Source of the DNA: an uncultured Prevotella sp.
Lineage (GTDB): Bacteria; Bacteroidota; Bacteroidia; Bacteroidales; Bacteroidaceae
Direction of reading: 5' to 3'
NCBI GenBank assembly: GCA_900546345.1
Contig: URCI01000005.1
Coordinates: 37,087-101,086, forward strand
Length of the DNA: 64,000 nt
Each line of letters starts with the position of its first letter. The stretch's first letter is position 1. The position numbers and the translations under genes were made by a program. The notes below the pieces were generated by a model. That model was given only the letters and a program-made list of their open reading frames with translations, was not told the origin of the DNA and made no database searches. Positions 8,677-17,722 of this stretch are shown here, piece by piece.

Positions 8677-9246
8677 TTATTTTCTGATGATCGTCACTTC
8701 ACCTTGTGGCCCCAGTTTTATGATGGAACTGGGCGTGTGGGGCTTGTGTTCTTGCCGGCGTGAGAAGCAGACATAGTCCACAGCCTCGAGCAATTCAGGG
8801 GCGATGTCGCAATAGTTTTGTGCCGCAGGTTGTCCACTGATGTTGGCACTGGTGCTGACGAGCGCTTTTTGGAAACGGTAGCACAGTTCGTGTGAGAAGG
8901 GCTCTTTGGTGATGCGCATGGCGATGCTCCCGTCTTCAGCAATGAGATTGGGTGCGAGGTTGACGGCACCATCCAGTATGACAGTCGTCGGCTTGACGAC
9001 CGCATCGAGCAGGTCCCATGCAACAGCGGGCACATTGCGCACGTAACGTTGCAGACGGGCATCGGAGTCAACAAGACAGATAAGAGCTTTCGAGTCGTCA
9101 CGATGCTTGATCTGATACACGCGTGCTACAGCTTCCGAATTCGTGGCATCGCAGCCAATCCCCCAGACCGTATCAGTTGGATAGAGAATAACGCCTCCGC
9201 GACGGAGCACGTCCACGGCGTTTTTAATATCTTCTTCTTGTGTCAT
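8677..9246 (-). CDS. tsaC: L-threonylcarbamoyladenylate synthase
   Basis: Sua5/YciO/YrdC-domain protein of 189 residues that makes threonylcarbamoyl-AMP for the t6A37 modification of ANN-decoding tRNAs. Motifs: YPTDTVWGIGCDATN near residue 22, KHRDDSKALICLV, and STSANISGQP. I start at the ATG at 9246, because the -7 box at 9269-9277 lies inside any longer reading. The single-domain length matches the TsaC/YwlC short form. Confidence 0.93.
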   Translation of the reverse strand: MTQEEDIKNAVDVLRRGGVILYPTDTVWGIGCDATNSEAVARVYQIKHRDDSKALICLVDSDARLQRYVRNVPAVAWDLLDAVVKPTTVILDGAVNLAPNLIAEDGSIAMRITKEPFSHELCYRFQKALVSTSANISGQPAAQNYCDIAPELLEAVDYVCFSRRQEHKPHTPSSIIKLGPQGEVTIIRK

Positions 9247-9268
9247 TTTATAGTTGTTCTTTTTATTA

Positions 9269-9277
9269 GCAAAGATA
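9269..9277 (-). promoter_or_regulatory. Promoter -7 box of tsaC
   Basis: TATCTTTGC on the reverse strand, 23 bases before the tsaC start. It is divergent from the glk promoter 150 bases away. Confidence 0.75.
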
Positions 9278-9426
9278 GCAAATCTTTTTTTTCTATCCAA
9301 ATGTTTTTTGAAAAATATATGTCTCAATCGCGTGTCGCGGGCACGATATTTTTAGTAAAAAGACACTTTTTTGTCTTGCGTTTGTTAATTTCCAACTGAA
9401 AGTAGTTGGTTTTTCAAATGTTTTAT

Positions 9427-9435
9427 TATCTTTGC
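9427..9435 (+). promoter_or_regulatory. Promoter -7 box of glk
   Basis: TATCTTTGC with a TTGG near 9404 at the right distance for the -33 element. The leader is about 25 bases. Confidence 0.75.
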
Positions 9436-9466
9436 AACAGAAACACAATCGATAAAACCAAAAACA

Positions 9467-10444
9467 ATGAATGAGCAAGAATTATTGAAACCTTACGTCA
9501 TTGGACTGGATCTCGGTGGTACCAATTCTGTATTTGGTATTGTTGACAGCCGTGGTGACATAAAGGCCACAACAGCGATCAAAACACAGGCATATGAGAA
9601 GGTGAAAGACTATGTCAAGGCTTCTGTCGATGCCCTGCATATCATCATCGATCAGGTGGGTGGTATAGAAAAGATCAAGGCCATGGGCATTGGTGCTCCT
9701 AATGGCAATTACTATAAGGGTACGATCGAGTTTGCGCCAAACTTGGCCTGGGGACACAATGGCATTGTGCCATTGGCTGATATGTTTTCCAAGGAGCTGG
9801 GCATTCCTGTGGCTTTGACCAATGATGCCAACGCTGCCGCTATTGGTGAGATGACGTATGGTGTGGCCAGAGGTATGAAGAACTTTATCGACATCACATT
9901 GGGTACGGGCGTAGGCTCAGGCATTGTCATTGATGGCAAAGTGGTCTATGGCTGTGACGGCTTTGCCGGTGAGCTGGGTCATGTCATCATGCGTCGTGAG
10001 AACGGACGCCTCTGCGGTTGCGGCCGTCATGGTTGCTTGGAGGCTTATTGCTCCGCTACGGGTGTGGCTCGCACAGCACGTGAGTTCCTCGACACCACCG
10101 ATACACCGTCTTTGTTGCGTGAGTTAAATCCGAAGGACATCACATCACTTGATGTGAGCATCGCAGCCGGCAAGGGTGATAAGCTGGCTAAGAAGATCTA
10201 TGACTTTACGGGAGAAATGCTGGGTGAGGCTTGCGCAGACTTTGCCGCCTTCTCTTCCCCCGAGGCTTTCATCTTCTTTGGTGGCCTGACCAAGGCTGGA
10301 GACCTGTTGATGGATCCGATTAAGAAGAGCTACGACGAGCATGTCCTGCCTATCTTCAAGGGCAAGGCTAAGTTCCTCGTGAGTGGTCTGGATGGCAGCT
10401 CAGCTGCTGTATTGGGTGCTTCTGCAGTGGGCTGGGACATCTAA
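9467..10444 (+). CDS. glk: ROK-family glucokinase
   Basis: Phosphorylates glucose (or a related hexose) with ATP; 325 residues, cytoplasmic. The ATP motif GLDLGGTNSVFGIVD is near residue 14. NDANAAAIGE and GTGVGSGIVIDG follow, with the ROK zinc motif CGCGRHGCLEAYCSATG after GFAGELGH. There is no DNA-binding domain, so it is a kinase and not a ROK repressor. Monocistronic, with a terminator 30 bases after the stop. Substrate specificity within ROK kinases cannot be fixed from sequence alone. Confidence 0.92.
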   Translation: MNEQELLKPYVIGLDLGGTNSVFGIVDSRGDIKATTAIKTQAYEKVKDYVKASVDALHIIIDQVGGIEKIKAMGIGAPNGNYYKGTIEFAPNLAWGHNGIVPLADMFSKELGIPVALTNDANAAAIGEMTYGVARGMKNFIDITLGTGVGSGIVIDGKVVYGCDGFAGELGHVIMRRENGRLCGCGRHGCLEAYCSATGVARTAREFLDTTDTPSLLRELNPKDITSLDVSIAAGKGDKLAKKIYDFTGEMLGEACADFAAFSSPEAFIFFGGLTKAGDLLMDPIKKSYDEHVLPIFKGKAKFLVSGLDGSSAAVLGASAVGWDI

Positions 10445-10473
10445 GAGAGTCTGTTCTGTGAACAAGCTATATA

Positions 10474-10517
10474 AGAAGGAGGGCTGCTCCCTTGGGGGCA
10501 GCTCTCCTTCGTTTTTT
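10474..10517 (+). terminator. Intrinsic terminator of glk
   Basis: GAAGGAGGGCTGCTCCC pairs with GGGCAGCTCTCCTTC (small bulge), followed by GTTTTTT. Confidence 0.85.
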
Positions 10518-10599
10518 ATGGACCGTAGATGAGCGGTGCTGAATAGCCGTAGACCTGTGGTTCGTAATATACTACATAACGTCCCGGAGTGGGGGAGCG
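10516..10599 (-). pseudogene. 27-codon protein-like tail directly after the fmt stop
   Basis: In the same frame as fmt, immediately after its TAA, the sequence stays open for 27 codons. It encodes a Tyr-rich peptide (RYVVYYEPQVYGYSAP at its centre) before the TAA at 10516. Nothing starts it independently. It may be the remaining end of a lost gene or a sequence once fused to fmt; chance is also possible. Confidence 0.3.
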
Positions 10600-11580
10600 T
10601 TAGATGCAGATCAGGTCTGTATGGATGCCATTCAGAAAGGCCGCGGCAGGCATGCGCTTCTTACCCGCTGGTTGCAGTTCGTCTATTGCCAGCCATTCAT
10701 CTGCACAGGCTATGAGCAGTTGGGTCTTTGATGCACTGACCGTGCCGGGCTTTTCATTGCATGCTTTACCTGTCTTGGAAGTCTTGTAGATCTTATAGTT
10801 GTTGGCTTTTCCCGCTTCTCCGCTTGCCGGTTGCATTGTCGTCCAAGCGCAGGGATAAGGCGAGAGTCCTCTGACAAAGTCATAAACCCTCTTGGCAGTC
10901 ATCGTCCAGTCGATTTTGCAGGTATCCTTGAAGATCTTTGGAGCCGGATGCAATTCTTGATCAGCTCCTGCCAATTGGCTTTGGTCGATGGAGTCTACCT
11001 GTCCTTCTCCTTCCAGCACAAGGTTGATTGTTTCTTCAGCAATGTCGGCACCCAGGTTCATCAGCCCGTCGTAGACAAATTCCACGTCAGCATCATCGGG
11101 AATGGGGAATTTCTTTTGCAGGATGATGCGTCCCGTGTCGATGTCCTTGTCCAGGAAGAAAGTTGTCACACCCGTCATGGTCTCCCCATTGATAATTGCC
11201 CAGTTGATAGGTGCAGCTCCGCGGTACTGAGGGAGCAAGGCAGCGTGTACATTGAAAGTGCCGAATCGCGGCATGGACCACACGATTTCCGGTAACATTC
11301 GGAAGGCTACGACGACCTGCAGGTCAGCGTGGTAGGCTGCCAACTGCTCAACGAAGGCTGGGTCTTTCATCTTTACGGGCTGCAGGACGGGGATGCCTTT
11401 TTCAACAGCGTAGCGCTTGACTTCCGAGGGCTGCAGATGGTCCTGATGCCTACCGACAGGCTTGTCAGGCTGAGTGACCACAGCCACGATGTTGTAGTCG
11501 TCTTCTATTAACCGGCGTAGCGTACCGACAGCAAACTCTGGGGTACCCATGAATATAATTCTTAAGTCTTTCTTGTTCAT
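10600..11580 (-). CDS. fmt: Methionyl-tRNA formyltransferase
   Basis: Transfers a formyl group from 10-formyl-THF to initiator Met-tRNA. I start at MNKKDLRIIFMGTPEFAVG (ATG at 11580), giving 326 residues. The formyl-THF-binding/catalytic region includes Asn-Val-HAALLPQYRGAAPINW (a variant of the usual HxSLLP) and GVTTFFLDKDIDTGRI. The C-terminal tRNA-binding barrel ends ELQPAGKKRMPAAAFL. def, the deformylase that undoes this modification, lies far away at 33.9 kb. Confidence 0.95.
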   Translation of the reverse strand: MNKKDLRIIFMGTPEFAVGTLRRLIEDDYNIVAVVTQPDKPVGRHQDHLQPSEVKRYAVEKGIPVLQPVKMKDPAFVEQLAAYHADLQVVVAFRMLPEIVWSMPRFGTFNVHAALLPQYRGAAPINWAIINGETMTGVTTFFLDKDIDTGRIILQKKFPIPDDADVEFVYDGLMNLGADIAEETINLVLEGEGQVDSIDQSQLAGADQELHPAPKIFKDTCKIDWTMTAKRVYDFVRGLSPYPCAWTTMQPASGEAGKANNYKIYKTSKTGKACNEKPGTVSASKTQLLIACADEWLAIDELQPAGKKRMPAAAFLNGIHTDLICI

Positions 11581-11666
11581 CGTTGTCTTTTGTTTATCTT
11601 TCTTCTCATTGATGAAGGATCCTGGCATTTGTGAAGCCTTGTTGCCGGCCTATCAATAAACTTTAT

Positions 11667-11675
11667 GCAAAGATA
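11667..11675 (-). promoter_or_regulatory. Promoter -7 box of fmt
   Basis: TATCTTTGC on the reverse strand, leaving a leader of about 80 bases before the fmt ATG. Confidence 0.7.
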
Positions 11676-11859
11676 GTGAGTTTTTGTGAGATTGTGAAAC
11701 GCGGAGAGATTTTATTCTTTTATCTTTTTGAAGTTTGTGCTGCCTTTTGCTTGTTTTATAGAGATGCATTGTGGCTCATTGTGATCGTCGATATTGCTGA
11801 TGAAGCGTTATATATATAAGGTATTACCCTATAAATTTGGTCTTTCAGATAAAACTTTG

Positions 11860-11868
11860 TAACTTTGC
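11860..11868 (+). promoter_or_regulatory. Promoter -7 box of kdsA
   Basis: TAACTTTGC 26 bases before the kdsA ATG. It rules out start codons upstream of 11895. Confidence 0.75.
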
Positions 11869-11894
11869 ATAGTTTTAGTCTAAGACAACTGAAC

Positions 11895-12653
11895 ATGCAA
11901 AAACCCGTAGTCATTGCCGGACCGTGTGTCATCGAGTCTGCCGCTTTGCTCGACACAGTAGCGCAAGAACTTGTCAGGCTCAACGCCAAATACGACGTCA
12001 ACATCATTTTCAAGGCTTCTTTTGATAAGGCCAACCGCACTTCTCTCCATTCCTTTCGTGGACCTGGTTTGGAGCGTGGTCTGCAAATGCTGGCTGATGT
12101 GAAGCGTAAATATCAGTTGAGGATCACCACCGACATCCACGAGGCTTGGCAGGCAGGTCCCGCAGGAGAGGTATGCGACGTGCTTCAGATCCCCGCATTT
12201 CTTTGCCGACAGACCGACCTGCTTGTTGCTGCGGCCAAGACCGGTCGTGTCGTTAACATCAAAAAGGCACAGTTCCTCTCCGGCCGTGACATGCGCTATC
12301 CCGTAGAGAAAGCCCAGGATAGTGGCGCAAAGGAAGTATGGCTCACCGAGCGTGGCAACTGTTTTGGCTACAACAATCTTGTCGTCGATTTCCGCAATAT
12401 TGCCGACATGCTTGACATCGTGCCTACGGTCATCATGGACTGTACCCACAGCGTACAGCGTCCTTCGGCAGGAGATGGCAAGACCATCGGCGACCGTAAG
12501 TTTGTGCCGAGCATGGCGCTTGCGGCAAAGGCTTTCGGAGCCACCGGCTATTTCTTCGAGACGCATCCCCATCCCGACGAAGGACTTTCGGATGCAGCCA
12601 ATATGCTTGAGTTGAACCAACTCGAAGCGACCCTTCTGCCTCTTTTGCAGTAA
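11895..12653 (+). CDS. kdsA: 3-deoxy-8-phosphooctulonate synthase
   Basis: Condenses arabinose 5-phosphate with phosphoenolpyruvate to Kdo 8-phosphate, for the lipopolysaccharide inner core. The start is at MQKPVVIAGPCVIES (252 residues). Typical motifs are FKASFDKANRTS, FRGPGL, QIPAFLCRQTDLLVAAA, KKAQF, ERGNCFGYNNLVVDFR and FETHPHPD. It is followed by the gene for the isomerase that makes its arabinose 5-phosphate substrate, so the two form a functional pair. Confidence 0.97.
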   Translation: MQKPVVIAGPCVIESAALLDTVAQELVRLNAKYDVNIIFKASFDKANRTSLHSFRGPGLERGLQMLADVKRKYQLRITTDIHEAWQAGPAGEVCDVLQIPAFLCRQTDLLVAAAKTGRVVNIKKAQFLSGRDMRYPVEKAQDSGAKEVWLTERGNCFGYNNLVVDFRNIADMLDIVPTVIMDCTHSVQRPSAGDGKTIGDRKFVPSMALAAKAFGATGYFFETHPHPDEGLSDAANMLELNQLEATLLPLLQ

Positions 12654-12665
12654 GCCATTCAGCCA

Positions 12666-12709
12666 ATAGAAGCGACACGATCCACCCATAGAAGCGACAC
12701 GATCAATCA
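12666..12709. repeat. Two 22-bp direct repeats in the kdsA-kdsD gap
   Basis: The 17-base core ATAGAAGCGACACGATC occurs at 12666 and 12688, exactly 22 bases apart with no mismatch. The 5 bases between cores differ. It lies within the 71-base operon spacer. Confidence 0.85.
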
Positions 12710-12724
12710 AGAGAAGAACAACAG

Positions 12725-13738
12725 ATGAAAAAAGAAATAAAAGCAGAAAAGAAGTTATCCACTCCGGAAGAGCGACTCCATCACGCACGGCAATATGCCG
12801 AGCGTTGTTTGCATGAGGAAGCGGAGGCCGTCCTTGACCTCATCCCGCAACTTGATGAGAATTTTGAGAAAGCCGTGGAGATGATGTATCATTGCCGCGG
12901 GAAGATCATTGTCACGGGAGTGGGCAAGAGTGGCAACATTGGTGCCAAGATTGCCGCGACCTTATCCTCCACAGGTACGCCTGCTTTTTTTATCAATCCT
13001 CTTGATGCCTATCATGGCGATTTGGGCGTGATGACGCCCGATGATATCGTGCTTGCCATCAGCAATTCCGGTCAGACCGACGAACTGTTGCGTTTTGTGC
13101 CGATCTTGCTGCACATGCACGTTCCCATCATCGGTATGAGCCGCAATCCCGAATCGTTGTTGGCAAAATACTCAGCGATCCACATCAAAGTGTTTGTCGA
13201 TCACGAAGCCTGTCCGCTGAACTTGGCACCGACATCGTCCACGACGGCAGCTCTGGCCATGGGCGATGCCCTTGCCATTGCACTCATGCAAGTGCGTGAT
13301 TTCCGTCCCCGCGACTTTGCACAGTTCCATCCTGGCGGCGAGTTGGGCAAACGCTTGTTGACGATGGCCGAGGATGTCATGCGCACAGACGACCTTCCTG
13401 TCATTCCCGAAGACATGAACTTAGGCAAGGCCATCATCGACGTGTCAAAAGGCAAACTGGGCATGGGTGTCTCTCTCGACGGAGACCAGCGTGTCATCGG
13501 ACTCATTACAGATGGCGACATCCGCAGAGCCATGGAGAAATGGCAAGCCCGTTTCTTCGATCACACGGTGAGTGAGATCATGACGCGCACGCCAAAGATC
13601 GTCTCTCCCACGACAAAGGTCACGGAGATCCAGCGTGTCATGCATCAATACAAGATCCATTCCGTGCTGGTCTGCGATAAGGAAAAGCACCTCTTGGGTA
13701 TCGTTGATTCTTACGCTGCTTCCTTGCTCAACCAATAA
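12725..13738 (+). CDS. kdsD: Arabinose-5-phosphate isomerase (KpsF/GutQ family)
   Basis: Converts ribulose 5-phosphate to arabinose 5-phosphate for Kdo synthesis. It has 337 residues: an N-terminal SIS domain (TGVGKSGNIGAKIAATLSST near residue 60, then SNSGQTDELL) with the family's HPGGELGKRLL, and two C-terminal CBS domains (about 205-337; GLITDGDIRRAMEK in the first). Its position after kdsA supports KdsD rather than a gluconate-utilisation GutQ role. Confidence 0.94.
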   Translation: MKKEIKAEKKLSTPEERLHHARQYAERCLHEEAEAVLDLIPQLDENFEKAVEMMYHCRGKIIVTGVGKSGNIGAKIAATLSSTGTPAFFINPLDAYHGDLGVMTPDDIVLAISNSGQTDELLRFVPILLHMHVPIIGMSRNPESLLAKYSAIHIKVFVDHEACPLNLAPTSSTTAALAMGDALAIALMQVRDFRPRDFAQFHPGGELGKRLLTMAEDVMRTDDLPVIPEDMNLGKAIIDVSKGKLGMGVSLDGDQRVIGLITDGDIRRAMEKWQARFFDHTVSEIMTRTPKIVSPTTKVTEIQRVMHQYKIHSVLVCDKEKHLLGIVDSYAASLLNQ

Positions 13739-13827
13739 GCCGGTCATGTCCTGTCGCACTGTAGGTCAGCAGTGCAGAGGACTGACATGGTCACAGTATA
13801 TTCAATAGTATTAGTTATCCCATCATT

Positions 13828-15126
13828 TTGAGAGAATTGTTCTTCAAGGTATTGGCATGCCTCCTCCTGACAGGCATTGCACCATGTTATGCCCATTCCC
13901 ATCAGACAGCAGCCGACCCTCAGCGTAGTGATTCTATGTTGGTCAGTCAGTTGCGTGCCGACGGCATTACTTTTTCCCATGATAACAGCGTGACGCTGCT
14001 GATGACGGGGCAGGAAAAGTTCGATGATCTGTTTGCTGCCATCCGTCAGGCCCGTTCTTCCGTCCACTTAGAATATTTCAACTTTCGAAATGACTCCATC
14101 GCCCGTTGCCTTTTCGACTTGCTTGCCGAGAAAGCAGCGCAGGGTGTAGAGGTCAGAGCCATGTTCGATGGCTTTGGCAATGACAGCAACAATCGTCCTT
14201 TGCATCGCAAACATATCAAGAAGCTCCGTCGGGAAGGTATCGAGATCTACGAGTTCGATCCGATCCGCTTCCCTTGGATCAATCACGTGTGGGCACGTGA
14301 CCATAGAAAGATTGTCGTCATTGACGGTAAGATCGCATACACAGGCGGCATGAACGTTGCGGATTATTACATCAAAGGCACGGAAAAGGTCGGCTCTTGG
14401 CACGATATGCATTGCAGGATCGAAGGCACTGAGGTGAATACGCTTCAGGAGATCTTCCTGCGTACATGGAATAAGGTGACGGGCCAGAACATACATGGTC
14501 CGCAGTACTATCGCGGTTTGGGGGATGTGAGCTATTTCCATGGTCTGAAGCCCGACACGTGCGCCACAGCCGGCAACAAGATGGTCGGCATCATCAATCG
14601 TGAGCCGCACACATCCAATGAGATCATCCGTGAGTTTTATACCCATGCCATCAACGATGCGCAGGACAGCATCATGATCATCAACCCTTATTTCACGCTG
14701 AATCATAAAATCAAGAAAGCACTGAAGAATGCGGCTAAGCGCGGCGTGAAGGTAGAGATCATGTTGAGTGTGAAAAGTGACATTCCCCTGACGCCGGACT
14801 GTGGATTTTACAACGCCCACCAGTTGATGAAACACGGATGCACCGTGTGGATGTATCAGCCCGGCTTTCATCACACCAAGATCATCATGGTGGATGGTCG
14901 CTTCTGCACTGTGGGCTCAGCCAATCTCAATGCGCGGAGCCTTTCATGGGACTACGAAGAGAATGCCGTCATCATTGATCCTTGCACGACGCAAGAGTTG
15001 ATCAAGCTCTTCAATTCAGAAAAAAAAGACTCCTTCCGTCTGACGGAAGAAGTCTGGGATCAGTGGAGGACACCTTGGCAGAAGTTTCGTGGTTGGTTTG
15101 CCCACCTGTTGGCTAAGTTCCTATAA
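13828..15126 (+). CDS. Phospholipase D-family enzyme, cardiolipin synthase-like
   Basis: A 432-residue protein with two complete PLD motifs: HRKIVVID in the first half (with GKIAYTGGMN) and HTKIIMVD in the second (with GSANLNARS). Such enzymes join two phosphatidylglycerols into cardiolipin. Unlike typical ClsA, which has two N-terminal membrane spans, it begins with a cleavable-looking signal peptide (residues 1-22, ending CYA-HSH). That suggests a periplasmic location. The only plausible starts are TTG (13828 or 13837) or ATT codons; no ATG or GTG is available before the signal peptide. Substrate is inferred from family. Confidence 0.82.
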   Translation: MRELFFKVLACLLLTGIAPCYAHSHQTAADPQRSDSMLVSQLRADGITFSHDNSVTLLMTGQEKFDDLFAAIRQARSSVHLEYFNFRNDSIARCLFDLLAEKAAQGVEVRAMFDGFGNDSNNRPLHRKHIKKLRREGIEIYEFDPIRFPWINHVWARDHRKIVVIDGKIAYTGGMNVADYYIKGTEKVGSWHDMHCRIEGTEVNTLQEIFLRTWNKVTGQNIHGPQYYRGLGDVSYFHGLKPDTCATAGNKMVGIINREPHTSNEIIREFYTHAINDAQDSIMIINPYFTLNHKIKKALKNAAKRGVKVEIMLSVKSDIPLTPDCGFYNAHQLMKHGCTVWMYQPGFHHTKIIMVDGRFCTVGSANLNARSLSWDYEENAVIIDPCTTQELIKLFNSEKKDSFRLTEEVWDQWRTPWQKFRGWFAHLLAKFL

Positions 15127-15142
15127 GACTTTACGGTCTTTC

Positions 15143-15733
15143 TTAGATGCTGTTGACATCAACATATCCATGCATGACAGCATAGATCGTCAGCGCCGAC
15201 ACGCTGCGGCGTCCCAGTTTTGCGACGATGTTCTTTCGGTGCGTGATCACGGTGGTCAGTCCGATGTTGAGCTTGTCGGCGATCTCCTTGTTGATATATC
15301 CCTTGACGATGAGTCTGAGCACATCTATTTCCCTTTTCGACAATTTCCGTTCCGGTGTAGTGCCGGGCTGCATGGGAAGGTTTTTTCCGTGGCCGTGAGC
15401 ATACTGTTCGAGGGCCAGCAACTGTCTGACCAACAGTTTTTCGGGCTGATGGCAACAGATGCAGTGAAATCCTGAGGGCTGTGCTGCGGGTTCAGAAGAT
15501 GAAGTAAAGACGATGGTTTTATGACTTCTCTGTGCGAAATAGTTACGGTCGTTCAACAGCACCTCTTGTGATACAAAGAAATGCACGAAGCCTTCGTCGC
15601 CCTCTTCTAAAAGATCTTCTACTGTGTTAAACGTGTGGACTTCCATCATTGGCATGACCTGTTCCAGCAGAGTTTTCATGCCGATTAAGGCCAGCGTGTC
15701 CTCATTGATAACAGCTACTCTTGGTTGTTCCAT
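15143..15733 (-). CDS. LuxR-type regulator with a degenerate receiver domain
   Basis: A 196-residue response-regulator-shaped protein. The C-terminal LuxR helix-turn-helix is intact (about 128-190: LSKREIDVLRLIVKGYINKE, then IGLTTVITHRKNI). The N-terminal receiver-like part keeps the fold pattern, but where the phospho-acceptor Asp should be it reads FVHFFVSQEVLL, and it has an unusual HCICCH cluster near residue 90. No histidine kinase is encoded nearby. It probably acts without classical phosphorylation. Its target is unknown. Confidence 0.82.
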   Translation of the reverse strand: MEQPRVAVINEDTLALIGMKTLLEQVMPMMEVHTFNTVEDLLEEGDEGFVHFFVSQEVLLNDRNYFAQRSHKTIVFTSSSEPAAQPSGFHCICCHQPEKLLVRQLLALEQYAHGHGKNLPMQPGTTPERKLSKREIDVLRLIVKGYINKEIADKLNIGLTTVITHRKNIVAKLGRRSVSALTIYAVMHGYVDVNSI

Positions 15734-15748
15734 GATTGAAGAAATAAG

Positions 15749-15799
15749 AATGCCTGCTCATTAGCAACGGAGCGTTTCCTGAAACTAAGAGCAGGCATT
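15749..15799 (-). terminator. Possible terminator between rny and the LuxR-type gene
   Basis: An 11-bp perfect inverted repeat, AATGCCTGCTC/GAGCAGGCATT, encloses a second small stem (GTTTC/GAAAC). Only short T stretches follow on either strand, so it may be a weak terminator of the rny operon or an RNA-stability element in the regulator leader. Confidence 0.45.
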
Positions 15800-15819
15800 G
15801 ATGATCTTATCTGTTGTGA

Positions 15820-17355
15820 TTATTTTGCGTAAGCAACACTACGTGTCTCGCGGATGACGGTGATCTTCACCTGACCGGGATAGGTCATCTCGTTTTGGAT
15901 CTTCTCTGCGATCTCGTTGCTGAGTTTCGTGCTGTCTTCGTCGGTCATCTTATCGGCGCCGACAATGACTCTCAGCTCACGGCCGGCCTGGATGGCGTAG
16001 GTCTTTGTCACGCCAGGATAGCTCATGGCGATGGCTTCCAGGTCGTTGAGACGTTTGATGTAAGCCTCTACAATCTCGCGGCGAGCTCCAGGACGTGCTC
16101 CTGAGATGGCGTCACACACCTGAACGATCGGAGCCAGCAGTGTCTGCATCTCCACCTCATCGTGGTGAGCGGCAATCGCGTTGACGATGTCTGGCTTCTC
16201 CTTGTATTTCTCGGCCATTTTCGCACCTAAGAGTGCGTGTGGCAACTCGCTTTCCTCGTCAGGCACCTTACCGATATCGTGGAGCAGGCCGGCGCGTTTC
16301 GCTTTCTTCGGATTAAGTCCGAGCTCAGCAGCCATCACTGCGCAGAGGTTGGCAGTCTCGCGTGCATGCTGCAAAAGGTTCTGTCCGTAGGACGAGCGAT
16401 ACTTCATCTTACCGATGATGCGCACCAATTCGGGATGGAGTCCGTGGATACCCAGGTCGATCACGGTACGTTTTCCGGTCTCAATGATTTCGTTGTCGAG
16501 TTGTTTCTTGACCTTTGCCACGACCTCCTCGATACGTGCGGGATGGATACGGCCGTCGGCGACGAGCTGATGCAGCGCCAGTCGGCACACCTCGCGGCGG
16601 ATAGGATCAAAGGCCGAGATGACAATGCTCTCAGGCGTGTCGTCCACGACGATCTCCACGCCGGTGGCTGCTTCGAGGGCACGGATGTTGCGTCCCTCAC
16701 GGCCAATGATGCGTCCTTTGACCTCATCGTTATCGATATGGAAGACACTCACCGAGTTTTCGATGGCTGTCTCCGTGGCTACTCGCTGGATGGTCTGGAT
16801 GACGATTTTCTTAGCCTTCATGTTAGCATCGAGCTTGGCCTGGTCCATGATCTCGTTGACATATCCGGCGGCATCCATCTTGGCCTTGTCCTTCATGCTT
16901 TCAACGAGGCGTTTCTTGGCTTCCTCGGCCGAGAGACCGGAGAGCTCCTCGAGTTTGGCGCGCTCCTGATCCTGCATCTTTTCGAGCTCAGCCTGACGCT
17001 GAGAGATGATTTTCTTTTCGTTGTCGATGCGTACTTGTCCTTGCTCCACCTCCTGTTTACGGCGCTGCAATTCCTCTTGTCTTTGGTTGAGAGAGATCTC
17101 GCGCTGTTTCAGTCTGTTCTCGTTTTGCTGGATTTTTTGGTTACGCAATTGCACCTCTTTTTCCAGCTCACTTTTTTTATTGAGGAATTTCTCCTTTACT
17201 TCGAGGAGTTTCTTCTCTTTGATGACGTCTGCGTCTTTTTGTGCAGCTTCTAAGATCTCGTTATATTTACCTTTCGCAACATGGCGGAAGTAATAAAAGC
17301 CTGCCAGCGCACCGATGACCAGTGCCACTGCGGCAGCGATGATGATACCTATCAT
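15820..17355 (-). CDS. rny: Ribonuclease Y
   Basis: Membrane-anchored endoribonuclease that starts mRNA decay. It has 511 residues, with domains in the standard order: N-terminal membrane span (about 1-25), a long coiled coil rich in Glu/Lys/Gln (30-170), a KH domain with IIGREGRNIRALE (about 210-270), and an HD domain with AGLLHDIGKVPDEE (about 350-445). It is the last gene of the group with the coiled-coil protein and zapA. Confidence 0.97.
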   Translation of the reverse strand: MIGIIIAAAVALVIGALAGFYYFRHVAKGKYNEILEAAQKDADVIKEKKLLEVKEKFLNKKSELEKEVQLRNQKIQQNENRLKQREISLNQRQEELQRRKQEVEQGQVRIDNEKKIISQRQAELEKMQDQERAKLEELSGLSAEEAKKRLVESMKDKAKMDAAGYVNEIMDQAKLDANMKAKKIVIQTIQRVATETAIENSVSVFHIDNDEVKGRIIGREGRNIRALEAATGVEIVVDDTPESIVISAFDPIRREVCRLALHQLVADGRIHPARIEEVVAKVKKQLDNEIIETGKRTVIDLGIHGLHPELVRIIGKMKYRSSYGQNLLQHARETANLCAVMAAELGLNPKKAKRAGLLHDIGKVPDEESELPHALLGAKMAEKYKEKPDIVNAIAAHHDEVEMQTLLAPIVQVCDAISGARPGARREIVEAYIKRLNDLEAIAMSYPGVTKTYAIQAGRELRVIVGADKMTDEDSTKLSNEIAEKIQNEMTYPGQVKITVIRETRSVAYAK

Positions 17356-17395
17356 GTATTAATTAATGTATATTGTTAGTTTATAAGTCATATAA

Positions 17396-17722
17396 TCATT
17401 TGCCCGTCAACTTATTTTCTTCCCCGCAGCCGATCACTTCCTCAATTTCCGAAGTAAGCTGTTGCAGCAAATCATTATATGGCTCTGTATCATTGCGCTG
17501 AATGAGTTTTTGCAGCCTGAGTCCAATATCGATCATAGCGAAATAGGTGATCTCCTTATCGCTTTTGAATCGTTTGAACTGGCCGTAGTAGGTATTCAGA
17601 CGCTCATTGATCAAATCCGCATCACGCCGATACAGTGCCTCTTCTTCTCGAGGCACGGTCACATTAATATCTGTATCGTAGATATGAAGCCTTATCTTGA
17701 TCTTGTCAGTTTCTTCTGTCAT
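17396..17722 (-). CDS. zapA: Cell division protein ZapA
   Basis: A 108-residue ZapA-family protein (start MTEETDKIKIRLHIYDTDI), which crosslinks FtsZ filaments. It shows the N-terminal small domain with VPREEEALYRRDADLINERL followed by a coiled-coil tail. The start codon lies within the 3' end of the preceding coiled-coil gene (17-base overlap), so the two are translationally linked. rny follows after 40 bases. Confidence 0.85.
   Translation of the reverse strand: MTEETDKIKIRLHIYDTDINVTVPREEEALYRRDADLINERLNTYYGQFKRFKSDKEITYFAMIDIGLRLQKLIQRNDTEPYNDLLQQLTSEIEEVIGCGEENKLTGK

Noticed and set aside
13745..13790. Terminator after kdsD
   Set aside because: There is imperfect dyad symmetry (GCACTG/CAGTGC, ATGTC/GACAT) but no T-run on either strand.
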